The notes beneath the pieces were generated by a model. It did not search any database, was not told where the DNA came from, and saw nothing but the letters and a program-made list of their open reading frames with translations. Shown in pieces: positions 6,926-13,126 of a DNA stretch of 16,528 nt. This DNA comes from Thermococcus sp. (GTDB lineage: Archaea > Methanobacteriota_B > Thermococci > Thermococcales > Thermococcaceae): the NCBI GenBank assembly GCA_027062125.1, contig JAMOTW010000203.1, positions 1 through 16,528 on the forward strand, given 5' to 3'. Position numbers and translations under genes: made by a program. How positions within the stretch are numbered: position 1 is the stretch's first letter; each line of letters opens with the position of its first letter.

Positions 6926-6934
6926 TTTTATAAG
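6926..6934 (+). promoter_or_regulatory. Orphan TATA-like element
   Basis: ATTTTATAA is followed by no recognised gene within the expected 30 bases. It may be an alternative distal promoter for rpl37ae, giving a leader of about 125 nt that would include palindrome member 4. Confidence 0.3.
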
Positions 6935-6981
6935 GGAATCTTCCATCAACCGGCGGGTTTAAAGGAACCGCGAACTTTGAT

Positions 6982-7004
6982 GAAACTTTGCGGAGCAAAG
7001 TTTC
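6982..7004. repeat. Short palindrome, family member 4
   Basis: Arms GAAACTTTGC (6982-6991) and GCAAAGTTTC (6995-7004) enclose GGA. The arms are identical to member 2 and lie just upstream of the rpl37ae TATA box. Confidence 0.75.
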
Positions 7005-7009
7005 CAGGC

Positions 7010-7023
7010 AAAGGTTTATAAAA
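7010..7023 (+). promoter_or_regulatory. BRE/TATA promoter of the rpl37ae-rpoP operon
   Basis: AAAGG followed by TTTATAAAA matches the Thermococcales BRE-TATA pattern. Transcription would begin near 7044, leaving a 35-nt leader ending in GGTGAT four bases before ATG 7080. Confidence 0.75.
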
Positions 7024-7079
7024 CGTCTCCGGAAACACTCTCCAGTCGTGAAAATCGCTGATAATTAGGGGTGATGCTC

Positions 7080-7340
7080 ATGGGAAGGACTACTAAGGTT
7101 GGTTCAGCCGGAAGATACGGTCCAAGGTACGGTCTCAAGATAAGGAGAAGAGTGGCCGCCGTTGAGGCCAAGATGAAGCAGAAGCATGTCTGCCCGGTCT
7201 GCGGAAGGAAGGCCGTCAGGAGGATTAGCACGGGCATATGGCAGTGCCAGAAGTGCGGCGCCACCTTCGCCGGCGGTGCCTACCTGCCGACCACTCCGGC
7301 CGGAAAGGTTGCCAAGCGTGTCACGGCCTCCAAGGCCTGA
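7080..7340 (+). CDS. rpl37ae: Large subunit ribosomal protein L37Ae (eL43)
   Basis: An 86-residue basic protein with the family's zinc ribbon: C38/C41 (CPVCGRK) and C56/C59 (CQKCGATF). The conserved N-terminus GRYGPRYG and the AGGAY segment after the ribbon identify L37Ae. It binds 23S rRNA in the large subunit. ATG 7080 is chosen because GGTGAT (7070-7075) sits four bases upstream; the in-frame GTG 7071 and ATG 7074 overlap that site. It is the first gene of the operon, with rpoP 28 nt downstream, a neighbour pair common in archaea. Confidence 0.95.
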   Translation: MGRTTKVGSAGRYGPRYGLKIRRRVAAVEAKMKQKHVCPVCGRKAVRRISTGIWQCQKCGATFAGGAYLPTTPAGKVAKRVTASKA

Positions 7341-7368
7341 TTTCCTTCCTTCTATTCGGGTGATAGCT

Positions 7369-7518
7369 ATGGTGATGGCCGTTTACCGCTGCGCAAAATG
7401 TGGAAAGGAGGTCGAGCTCGACCTCGAGAACACCAGGGAAGTCCGCTGCCCATACTGCGGCAGCAAGATACTCTACAAGCCCAGGCCCCGTGTGGCCAGG
7501 CGCGTTAAGGCCATCTGA
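7369..7518 (+). CDS. rpoP: DNA-directed RNA polymerase subunit P (Rpb12)
   Basis: A 49-residue zinc-ribbon subunit of archaeal RNA polymerase, the counterpart of eukaryotic Rpb12. C8/C11 (CAKCG) and C27/C30 (CPYCG) bind zinc, and the tail is strongly basic. The family is 45-50 residues, which supports the start at ATG 7369, itself preceded by GGTGAT (7359-7364) with a 4-nt spacer. The frame is open further upstream, but that part is another frame of rpl37ae. It follows rpl37ae and is followed by a hairpin terminator candidate. Confidence 0.95.
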   Translation: MVMAVYRCAKCGKEVELDLENTREVRCPYCGSKILYKPRPRVARRVKAI

Positions 7519-7520
7519 TT

Positions 7521-7541
7521 CTTTCGTTTCGAAAGCTTTTT
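7521..7541 (+). terminator. Hairpin plus T-run after rpoP
   Basis: Three bases past the rpoP stop, CTTTCG (7521-7526) and CGAAAG (7530-7535) form a perfect six-base stem on a TTT loop, followed by CTTTTT. It looks like a bacterial-type intrinsic terminator. The GAAAGCTTTTTAG part could instead be a BRE/TATA element for the next gene, placing transcription start near 7567. Confidence 0.5.
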
Positions 7542-7571
7542 AGTGAGCACAGCAGGTTTTGAGTGAGGGTT

Positions 7572-8210
7572 ATGATGCTGATAACGACATCCCACAGACC
7601 CACGAGGAGAACGAGGAGCTTCGGCCACGACCTGGAGAAGGTGTTCCCCAACTCGCTCTACCTGACCAGGGGAAAGAAGACCATCCAGGACCTGCTCATG
7701 GAGGCCTACGACAGGAACTACGAGCGTCTTTTGATAGTCAACGTCTGGAAGGGCAACCCACTCAAGATGACCTTTATCAAGGTCGACCCCGAGAACTGGG
7801 GCTACCTCGGTTACCTCTACCTCCACGGCATAAAGCTCCAGCGCGAAGTGGGATACAGGAACATAAGGCCCATCCGCGAGGAGATGCCATTCATAGTCAC
7901 GACCGCCAAGCGCGTCGGGCCCGACCACGTGGCCTTCGCCCAGGCCTTCGCCGAGCTCACCGGCGGAACCTTCATCCCCCGACGGGAGCGTTCCCTCCTG
8001 GGGATAGCCGACAAGTACAACACGGACGTCCTCGGCGTTATTGAGAGGCACCCGCGCGGGATGGCGATCAACTTCTACCGCTTCGACGTGGACAGGGAGA
8101 ACCCCGTTGGGCCCCTCATAAGCGTCAAGATATGGATAATGGAGGACGGGCGGAGATGGGACTACAAGGAAGCGCTGGGACTAAAGAGGGGTGGCCCATC
8201 GAAGGAGTGA
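7572..8210 (+). CDS. Brix-domain rRNA-processing protein
   Basis: A 212-residue protein of the archaeal Brix/Imp4 family, related to eukaryotic Imp4, Rpf1 and Brx1, which chaperone pre-rRNA in ribosome assembly. It opens with ITTSHRPTRRTRSFGHDLEK, the family's STSRxPS-type N-terminus, and continues with the alternating strands and helices of the domain, including LLIVNVWKGNP and SLLGIADKYNTDVLGVIE. ATG 7572 is chosen because GTGA at 7563-7566 lies five bases upstream; the in-frame GTG at 7563 is part of that site. The next gene, pcc1, starts inside its 3' end. The position after rpl37ae and rpoP is typical of archaeal genomes. Confidence 0.88.
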   Translation: MMLITTSHRPTRRTRSFGHDLEKVFPNSLYLTRGKKTIQDLLMEAYDRNYERLLIVNVWKGNPLKMTFIKVDPENWGYLGYLYLHGIKLQREVGYRNIRPIREEMPFIVTTAKRVGPDHVAFAQAFAELTGGTFIPRRERSLLGIADKYNTDVLGVIERHPRGMAINFYRFDVDRENPVGPLISVKIWIMEDGRRWDYKEALGLKRGGPSKE

Positions 8211-8431
8211 TCGAGCTCTCCTTCCCGGACGAAGAGACCGCCAGAATCGTTTACGAGAGCGTTCTGTACGAGCACGAGAGCGTGCCTTATCGGAGGAGCA
8301 GAATAGAGTTCCTCCGCGAGGGGAACAGGATAATAATCCGCTTTCTTGCCCGGGACAACTCCGCCCTTAGGGGAACGCTCAACTCCTATCTGAGATGGAT
8401 TAAAGTGGCGATGGACTCGATTGAAATCTAG
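8156..8431 (+). CDS. pcc1: KEOPS complex subunit Pcc1
   Basis: A small alpha-beta protein, the dimerising subunit of KEOPS, the complex that makes N6-threonylcarbamoyladenosine (t6A37) in tRNA; it docks onto Kae1. The typical block is VLYEHESVPYRRS then SALRGTLNSYLRWIKVAMDS, very like archaeal and yeast Pcc1. The start is uncertain: ATG 8156 gives 91 residues, ATG 8132 gives 99, and GTG 8207 only 74, which would cut the first strand (IEGVIELSF). Relatives of about 80 residues suggest a start between these. The gene overlaps the Brix gene in another frame, so translation is probably coupled. Confidence 0.85.
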   Translation: MGLQGSAGTKEGWPIEGVIELSFPDEETARIVYESVLYEHESVPYRRSRIEFLREGNRIIIRFLARDNSALRGTLNSYLRWIKVAMDSIEI

Positions 8432-8433
8432 AA

Positions 8434-8445
8434 AGGTTTATAATA
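8434..8445 (+). promoter_or_regulatory. TATA box of the HsdR_N-like gene
   Basis: AGGTTTATAATA lies immediately after the pcc1 stop. Transcription start would be near 8466, just before the GTG start at 8477. The gene therefore has its own promoter inside an otherwise housekeeping cluster. Confidence 0.65.
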
Positions 8446-8459
8446 CTCAACTGAGTATT
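8442..8459 (+). promoter_or_regulatory. Palindromic operator candidate
   Basis: AATACTCA (8442-8449) and TGAGTATT (8452-8459) form perfect eight-base arms around AC. The dyad starts in the end of the TATA box and stops just before the predicted transcription start, where a dimeric repressor would block polymerase or TFB/TBP. No regulator gene is adjacent, so autoregulation or a distant repressor is inferred. Confidence 0.5.
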
Positions 8460-8476
8460 TTCATGAGGGTGAGCTT

Positions 8477-9022
8477 GTGCCGGGTTTGTTTTCATCACCT
8501 TTAGAGGAAAGGATTGAGGCTATTGTAAAGATACAGTCAAGGATTACCAATGAGGAAGCCACAAAACAGCACATGGTACTCCCCCTTCTTAATGAGCTGG
8601 GATGGAGAATCGATGACCCACATGAAGTATATCCAGAAAGACAAACTAGGAATAAAAGACGACCCGATTATACCCTTCTCGTGGATGGAAAACCCGTGGC
8701 ATTCGTAGAAGTTAAAAGTGCAAAAACTCGTATTATCAGTAGAGGAAGGGCAGTATCTAGACATGTTGGGCAGTTAATTGGTTATTGCTTCGAAGAAGGA
8801 GTCGCATTGGGTATACTGACTAACGGGACCCAATGGATACTTATTGAAACATTTAAACTCTGGACACGCCCAGAGGATAGAGTAATCACCATGGTGGACT
8901 TAGGGAAGTTGAATGTCGAAGAGGCGGCTAATAAGATGCTGGCATTTACTAGACGGAACATTAGGCATTATTATCGAAAATTTGGATATGAGCTGGGAGA
9001 AAGATACGGCTTTGTTTTTTGA
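8477..9022 (+). CDS. Orphan HsdR_N-type PD-(D/E)xK nuclease-domain protein
   Basis: A 181-residue protein matching the N-terminal nuclease domain of type I restriction HsdR subunits. The PD-(D/E)xK core is RRPDYTLLVDGKPVAFVEVK with D64, E78 and K80. The motif that follows, HVGQLIGY with Q99, is typical of this family. Helicase, specificity and methylase parts are absent here and next door, so it is a standalone domain. Start GTG 8477 follows GGTGAG by three bases. Codons and base composition are visibly more A+T-rich than in neighbouring genes, and it splits pcc1 from pfdB with its own promoter and operator candidate, all consistent with acquisition by transfer. It could be a defence nuclease or a domesticated remnant; no truncation is visible. 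Confidence 0.8.
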   Translation: MPGLFSSPLEERIEAIVKIQSRITNEEATKQHMVLPLLNELGWRIDDPHEVYPERQTRNKRRPDYTLLVDGKPVAFVEVKSAKTRIISRGRAVSRHVGQLIGYCFEEGVALGILTNGTQWILIETFKLWTRPEDRVITMVDLGKLNVEEAANKMLAFTRRNIRHYYRKFGYELGERYGFVF

Positions 9023-9032
9023 TTTAATTTTC
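9010..9032 (+). terminator. T-rich terminator over the nuclease gene's stop
   Basis: The stretch around the stop codon (9020-9022) contains runs of T6, T3 and T4. This suits archaeal T-run termination and separates this gene from the pfdB promoter a few bases on. Confidence 0.4.
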
Positions 9033-9041
9033 TCCAGCCTA

Positions 9042-9053
9042 AACTATTTAAAG
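9042..9053 (+). promoter_or_regulatory. TATA box of the pfdB operon
   Basis: AACTATTTAAAG fits an archaeal TATA element. The predicted start of transcription near 9075 leaves a leader of about 25 nt holding GGAGGTG six bases before ATG 9101. Confidence 0.65.
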
Positions 9054-9100
9054 CCCACCCCTTATTCTAACCCGGCATTACGATTACGGAGGTGTGCCTC

Positions 9101-9451
9101 ATGCAGAACATTCCGCCCCAGGTTCAAGCCATGCTTGGCCAGCTTGAGAGCTACCAGCAGCAGCTCCAGCTCGTCATCCAGCAGAAGCAGAAGGTTCAGC
9201 TCGAGCTCACCGAGGCAAAGAAAGCTTTGGAAGAGCTCGAGAAGGTCGAGGATGGAACGGTTATCTACAAGACCGTCGGAACGCTCATCGTCAAGACCGA
9301 CAAGGAGAAGGCTTTAGCCGAGCTGAAGGAGAAGGTTGAGACCCTCGAGGTCCGCCTGAACGCCCTTGAGAGGCAGGAGAAGAAGCTCAACGAGAAGCTC
9401 AAGGAGCTCACCACGAAGATACAGTCCGCTCTCAGGCCCACAGCGGGCTGA
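9101..9451 (+). CDS. pfdB: Prefoldin beta subunit
   Basis: A 116-residue subunit of the archaeal prefoldin hexamer (two alpha, four beta), which captures unfolded proteins in the cytosol and hands them to the thermosome. It shows two long coiled-coil helices (Gln- and Glu-rich, about residues 5-45 and 70-110) joined by a beta hairpin, VEDGTVIYKTVGTLIVKTDK, the family signature. Starts at ATG 9101 with GAGGTG correctly spaced; the in-frame GTG at 9092 is part of the ribosome binding site. Followed 29 nt later by the DUF3194 gene, its usual archaeal neighbour. Length and features fit exactly. Confidence 0.95.
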   Translation: MQNIPPQVQAMLGQLESYQQQLQLVIQQKQKVQLELTEAKKALEELEKVEDGTVIYKTVGTLIVKTDKEKALAELKEKVETLEVRLNALERQEKKLNEKLKELTTKIQSALRPTAG

Positions 9452-9480
9452 CCTCTTCTCTTTCATTTGGGGGGATAGCA

Positions 9481-9801
9481 ATGGACGAGAGTGCCAGCGG
9501 AAGAAGGGTTATCCACATCGGTCTGCCGGAGATGAGCGAGGAGCAGATAATAGAACTCGGCGAGCTTGCGCAGGAGACGATAATCAAGCACGTCTTCGAC
9601 GTCCTCAACAGGAGCGACGTGAAGGACATAGAGGTTACGATGAGAATAAACAGAGAGGATACCCTCGACCTCGAGGTCGAGGTCTACCTGGAGGTTCCAA
9701 TCTTCGTGAAGGTGGACGTTGAGGGGCTAATAGATGAGGCCGTTGAGAAGGCTTACGCGGCCGTTGAGAGAAAGCTGAGGGAGATTGCGGGTAAGGATTA
9801 A
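9481..9801 (+). CDS. DUF3194 family protein
   Basis: A 106-residue acidic protein matching the small DUF3194 family that accompanies prefoldin beta in many archaea. It has a helical start (MSEEQIIELGELAQETII), two amphipathic strands with alternating charged and hydrophobic residues (VTMRINREDTLDLEVEVYLE), and a helical C-terminus, a fold like a dodecin or an ACT-type half. No catalytic motif is visible. The ribosome binding site GGGGAT sits four bases before ATG 9481. Its function is unknown; co-occurrence with pfdB suggests a folding- or ribosome-linked role, which is inference only. Confidence 0.82.
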   Translation: MDESASGRRVIHIGLPEMSEEQIIELGELAQETIIKHVFDVLNRSDVKDIEVTMRINREDTLDLEVEVYLEVPIFVKVDVEGLIDEAVEKAYAAVERKLREIAGKD

Positions 9802-9835
9802 ATCCAGATTTAACATAGGGTGAACCGGTGGGAGT

Positions 9836-10156
9836 ATGGAACACAGAGAAATCGCGGAGGCCTTTGCAAGGGACGTTCGGAAGCTGCTGGGGGATAACCT
9901 TGTGGAGATAATACTCTTTGGTTCAGTGGCCAGGGGAGAGCAGAGCGAGGAAAGCGATGTGGATATTCTTGTGGTTGTAAGAAACAATCCCTGGAAAGCC
10001 CAGAAAAAGCTCGCTGACCTCGTGGTGGATTATCTGCTAGAATATGGCATTTATGTCTCCCCGAAAGCCATTAGCCTTGAGGAGTTCGAATTCATGAAGC
10101 GCATAAATTCTGCCTTTTACATCAACATAAGCCGGGAGGGAATACCTGTTGGTTAG
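9836..10156 (+). CDS. MNT-type nucleotidyltransferase, antitoxin of a HEPN pair
   Basis: A 106-residue minimal nucleotidyltransferase. GSVARGEQSEESDVDILV carries the GS (29-30) and the DxD pair (D41, D43). In characterised MntA/HepT pairs the enzyme silences the HEPN RNase by transferring AMP to a tyrosine. The third carboxylate usually found in a later strand is not obvious here (GIYVSPKAIS). ATG 9836 is preceded by GGTG at five bases. It overlaps the HEPN gene by 8 nt, the standard antitoxin-before-toxin order. It sits 34 nt after the DUF3194 gene and may be read from the pfdB promoter, as no clear TATA is seen in between. Confidence 0.87.
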   Translation: MEHREIAEAFARDVRKLLGDNLVEIILFGSVARGEQSEESDVDILVVVRNNPWKAQKKLADLVVDYLLEYGIYVSPKAISLEEFEFMKRINSAFYINISREGIPVG

Positions 10157-10535
10157 CGAGGAAGTTCAGATTCTGCTGAAGGATGCCCATGAATCACTTG
10201 ATGCCGCCAAGATACTCTTGGAGAGGGGTTTTTATAGAGATGCCATAAGCAGGGCGTACTATGCAATGTTTTACGCTGCCAGTGCGCTCCTCAGGGCGAG
10301 GGGGATAGTAACGAAAAGCCACAGGGGAGTCATTGCGGAATTTGGTCTTGAGTTTGTGAACACCGGTGTCGTTGAGAAATACTATGCAAAAGCCCTATCC
10401 CTGGCTGAGACCAGCAGAGAAAAGGCGGATTATGACCCAACTTACCGCCCAAGTGAAAAAGAAGCGGAGTCCATTGTCGAAGATGCCGAACACTTCATAG
10501 AGCGCATAGAAAAGGCCCTGGAGGAGATGAAATGA
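10149..10535 (+). CDS. HEPN-domain protein, toxin of the MNT/HEPN pair
   Basis: A 128-residue all-helical protein of the HEPN family. The core AISRAYYAMFYAASALLRAR is typical of HEPN partners of MNT enzymes. R51 and H58 are spaced R-x6-H, which could be the RNase motif (Rx4-6H) but is not certain. Tyrosines near residues 95-99 are possible AMPylation sites. The only start that keeps the helix is TTG 10149, inside the MNT gene's end, so translation is coupled. Its stop overlaps the DHH gene's ATG as ATGA. It may be an active toxin or a degenerate domain. Confidence 0.82.
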   Translation: MVSEEVQILLKDAHESLDAAKILLERGFYRDAISRAYYAMFYAASALLRARGIVTKSHRGVIAEFGLEFVNTGVVEKYYAKALSLAETSREKADYDPTYRPSEKEAESIVEDAEHFIERIEKALEEMK

Positions 10536-11515
10536 AAGGGAGACTCAAGCTTAAGCGCTTCCTTCAGCGCTCACAGGGCAAGTCTTTCCTTCTCCTCTGC
10601 CACCACAACGCCGACCCCGATTCCCTCGGCTCGGCGATAGCCTTCGCCCTCTACCTCAAATCAATCGGCGTTGAAAACGTGAGAATCGGTGTCGCCCAGA
10701 GCGTATCCTCGTACGCCAAGAGACTGCTCACCCTCTCACCCGTTCCCGTTGAGAGAAATCCGATAGTTGAAGAGAACGTCGTGGTAATCTTCGACACCTC
10801 TTCCCTCGAACAGCTCGAACCCATTGAGATTCCGCGCGGTAAGACCGTTATCGTCATAGACCACCATACTGAGAAGGAAAAACCCATCAGAGCCGATATA
10901 GCCGTCGTCGATTCATCGCGCACCTCCACGGCAGAGATAGTCTGGGAGCTTTTCAAATACCTTAGCTTCTACGATGAGAAAGCCGTTAAGGCTCTCCTTG
11001 CTGGGATAGTTACCGATACGGCCAACTTCCGCTTCGCAAACGCGAAGACATTCAAGGCTCTGAGCGAGATTCTGGAGCGCTTTCCAATTCAGATGGGGGA
11101 GATTTTCCAGCTCGTGGCCCCCGTCAGCGACGAGAACATCGATCAGGCGAAGCGCACTGCCATCCTCAAGGCCTGCCAGAGGATGGAGATAAGGAAGTTC
11201 AGGAGGTATATCATAGCGGTCTCCAAGGTTTCCGCCTACGAGTCCCTCGCCTGCAAGACGTTCCTGAACCTCGGCGCGGACATAGCCGTCGTGGGAAGCG
11301 AGAAGAAGGGCGTCCGTATCTCAGCGAGGGCAAAAGAAAACCTTGTGAAAAAGGGCCTGCACCTCGGCAAGATCATGGAGAAGGTCGGGCCGGTCATAGA
11401 CGGCTCGGGCGGAGGCCACGCCGGCGCCGCCGGGGCGAACGGAAGGAAGAACCTCGACGAGGCGATAAAGCTTATCCTGAAGGAGATTGAGAGATTTTTG
11501 AGGGAGGTTGATTGA
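10532..11515 (+). CDS. DHH/DHHA1 family phosphoesterase
   Basis: A 327-residue DHH-superfamily protein like NrnA and other single-strand or oligonucleotide exonucleases. Motifs in order: HNADPDS (25-31), IFDTSS with D88, IDHH (109-112), GIVTDTANF with D162, and the C-terminal DHHA1 glycine loop GSGGGHAGAAG near residue 291. These ligate two Mn or Mg ions. Archaeal relatives include 3'-5' exonucleases acting on RNA or ssDNA and a Hel308-associated nuclease; which subgroup this is cannot be decided by eye. Its ATG overlaps the HEPN stop as ATGA, and the zinc-ribbon gene follows one base after its stop, so it is firmly in an operon. No missing residues are seen. Confidence 0.87.
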   Translation: MKGRLKLKRFLQRSQGKSFLLLCHHNADPDSLGSAIAFALYLKSIGVENVRIGVAQSVSSYAKRLLTLSPVPVERNPIVEENVVVIFDTSSLEQLEPIEIPRGKTVIVIDHHTEKEKPIRADIAVVDSSRTSTAEIVWELFKYLSFYDEKAVKALLAGIVTDTANFRFANAKTFKALSEILERFPIQMGEIFQLVAPVSDENIDQAKRTAILKACQRMEIRKFRRYIIAVSKVSAYESLACKTFLNLGADIAVVGSEKKGVRISARAKENLVKKGLHLGKIMEKVGPVIDGSGGGHAGAAGANGRKNLDEAIKLILKEIERFLREVD

Positions 11516-11516
11516 G

Positions 11517-11843
11517 ATGACAAAGTGCCCACTCTGCGGCGGTTCCCTCGACTGGGCAGGACTCATAGAACAGATGCTCGTCCTTGAGAACGCAAATGAA
11601 ATTTTCCAGGACCGCGAAAAGTTCATGAAAACCTTCGAAGGCTTCGTCTTCAAGTGCCCCCACTGCGGTGAGGAGTTCTACGGAAGGAACCTTCCGGCGA
11701 AGGAGGCCGAGAAGGTGTTTGAGCTGCTCAACGAGTTCAAGGGCTCCATAGACTGGGAGAACCGGAAGGTTCGCCTGAGGCTCAACAGCCTTCTGGCGCT
11801 CGACACTATGCTCGAGAACTGGGACAAAAAGGTCAAGGGTTAG
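11517..11843 (+). CDS. Small zinc-ribbon protein
   Basis: A 108-residue protein with CPLCGG near residues 4-9 and CPHCGEE near 46-52, separated by a 36-residue charged helical insertion, an unusually long gap for one zinc ribbon. The C-terminal half is helical. ATG 11517 is chosen because GAGGTTGAT lies just upstream; the frame is open to TTG 11508, inside the DHH gene. One base separates it from the DHH stop, so co-translation and a shared nucleic-acid role are likely, but no function is recognised. Confidence 0.75.
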   Translation: MTKCPLCGGSLDWAGLIEQMLVLENANEIFQDREKFMKTFEGFVFKCPHCGEEFYGRNLPAKEAEKVFELLNEFKGSIDWENRKVRLRLNSLLALDTMLENWDKKVKG

Positions 11844-11860
11844 CGATAGCCTTTTTTACC
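11844..11860 (+). terminator. T-run terminator after the zinc-ribbon gene
   Basis: A run of six T (11852-11857) follows the stop at 11843 in the short gap before the helical-repeat gene. No clear hairpin and no convincing TATA box accompany it, so read-through is possible. Confidence 0.35.
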
Positions 11861-11893
11861 TTCGTCCCCTATTCTTAGCGGTTGGTGGTTCTC

Positions 11894-13126
11894 GTGGAGG
11901 CCGTGGAGCTTTACCTTTCAAAGGGAGACTATAAAAACGCCTTGAATAACGCACTGGTGATAGACGACCCCATTAGACGCCTCTTAGCACTCACGGAGGT
12001 TCTAACGGCCTTCCCGAGGGAGGAAGTCCTCGCCCACATGCTCGACACTTTGGAATCAATAAGCGGAACGCCTGAGAAGGCGCTGGCCTACTCAATACTC
12101 GGAAGAGCGCTCTACGTCCTTGACAGGGATGGCGACGCGGAGGCCTACTTCGAAAACGCGATGGACATCGCCAGGAGCACAGACTCCCCGCGGGTTAGGG
12201 GAGAGGTGCTGGCAGGGATAGGAAGGAACCTCGTTCTCTCGGACCGCTATAGGGACGGACTGGAGCTTTTCAGAGAGGCCGTCGAGCTCCTGCAGGCCTC
12301 GCGGGGCCTCTCATCGGCGGCAACATCATCGCTCATAAAAGTGGCCCGCTTAGTAGAGAAGAGCGCCGACGAGATACCCAACGAGAGGGCCCTCGACTTC
12401 TACGAACTGGCCAAGGATGTCTACTCCTCGATATTCTTCAAGCTCCAGGCAAAGTACATTGAGGAGAAGATGGAGCTGGTGAGGGACGTCCTGAAGAGGG
12501 GCAAGGTGGCCATTGAAGAGCTCCTGGAGAAGGGAGAGGTAGAGCTCGCGATTTCAATGATGCGCTTCCTCCCGCTGGAGGGCAGGGCAATATCGATGCT
12601 CGAGCTGGCCTACTGGCTCTTCCTCCACGAGCAGCCCAGGCTCGGACGGAGGGTATTCGACGACGCCCTCGAGATAGTCCTCGTCGGGAAGTTTAAGCCC
12701 AGCGATAGGGAACTGGAGGGGATAGCGAGGCGCTTCCTCCGCATAGGCTTCCTCGAGGAGCCCCTCATTCTGGCAGGGGTGATAAGGGACGATAGACTGT
12801 CTTCCGAGCTGTTGGGGGATGTGGCCCTAGCCTACGCCCGCTGGGGCGACAAGGTGAAGGCCCGCTCGATAGCCGAGGGGATAAGGGACGAAAGCGTTAA
12901 GAACCGCGTTTTAGAGGCACTGGAGGGTGAGAATTATGTGGGACACGAGCAAGGATTACCGCTTACTGGTGGCGGAGAAGAGCGTGGAGCTGTTCCTGAA
13001 GACGGTGGAGCACGCGAAGTTCAAGGGGAAGTGGAACAAGAAGGGGGCACAGCAGTTAGCGAAGGAGATGATTCCGGAGCTTCAGGCGATGAGATACAGC
13101 TACGTGGAGCCGAAGGAGCTGATTGA
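11894..13126 (+). CDS. Helical-repeat (TPR-like) protein with a read-through tail
   Basis: An alpha-solenoid protein of 410 residues as the frame stands. It is built of repeated helix pairs such as YSILGRALYVLDRDGDAEAY and EVLAGIGRNLVLSDRYRDGL, spaced about 35-40 residues, as in TPR proteins that serve as interaction scaffolds. Start GTG 11894 has GGTGGT four bases upstream. The last ~63 residues (from 12936) are Gly/Glu-rich, unlike the rest, and lie over the next gene in another frame. A TGA at 12928-12930 sits in the +2 frame just there, so the ancestral protein probably ended near residue 345 and the tail results from a shifted or lost stop. Partner unknown. Confidence 0.72.
   Translation: MEAVELYLSKGDYKNALNNALVIDDPIRRLLALTEVLTAFPREEVLAHMLDTLESISGTPEKALAYSILGRALYVLDRDGDAEAYFENAMDIARSTDSPRVRGEVLAGIGRNLVLSDRYRDGLELFREAVELLQASRGLSSAATSSLIKVARLVEKSADEIPNERALDFYELAKDVYSSIFFKLQAKYIEEKMELVRDVLKRGKVAIEELLEKGEVELAISMMRFLPLEGRAISMLELAYWLFLHEQPRLGRRVFDDALEIVLVGKFKPSDRELEGIARRFLRIGFLEEPLILAGVIRDDRLSSELLGDVALAYARWGDKVKARSIAEGIRDESVKNRVLEALEGENYVGHEQGLPLTGGGEERGAVPEDGGAREVQGEVEQEGGTAVSEGDDSGASGDEIQLRGAEGAD

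Larger units (their letters stand above)
6501..7009. other. Gene-free, structure-rich intergenic region
   Basis: About 500 bases between two divergent operons contain no plausible coding frame on either strand. They do contain a GC-rich segment with alternative stems (6545-6583), four palindromes of a related family (6587-6610, 6865-6887, 6893-6915, 6982-7004), a nested hairpin (6715-6760), and TATA-like elements on the + strand at 6641-6649, 6764-6773 and 6926-6934 that face no gene. An unannotated small RNA is possible. I could not match the canonical C/D or H/ACA boxes convincingly, and no tRNA cloverleaf is seen. Confidence 0.55.

Noticed and set aside
6501..7009. CRISPR array in the repeat-bearing intergenic region
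   Set aside because: Repeats are palindromes of varying length with irregular spacing and no uniform spacers.
7473..8051. Minus-strand frame of 192 codons opposite the Brix-domain gene
   Set aside because: Shadow of a conserved gene; its translation has no domain and no promoter.
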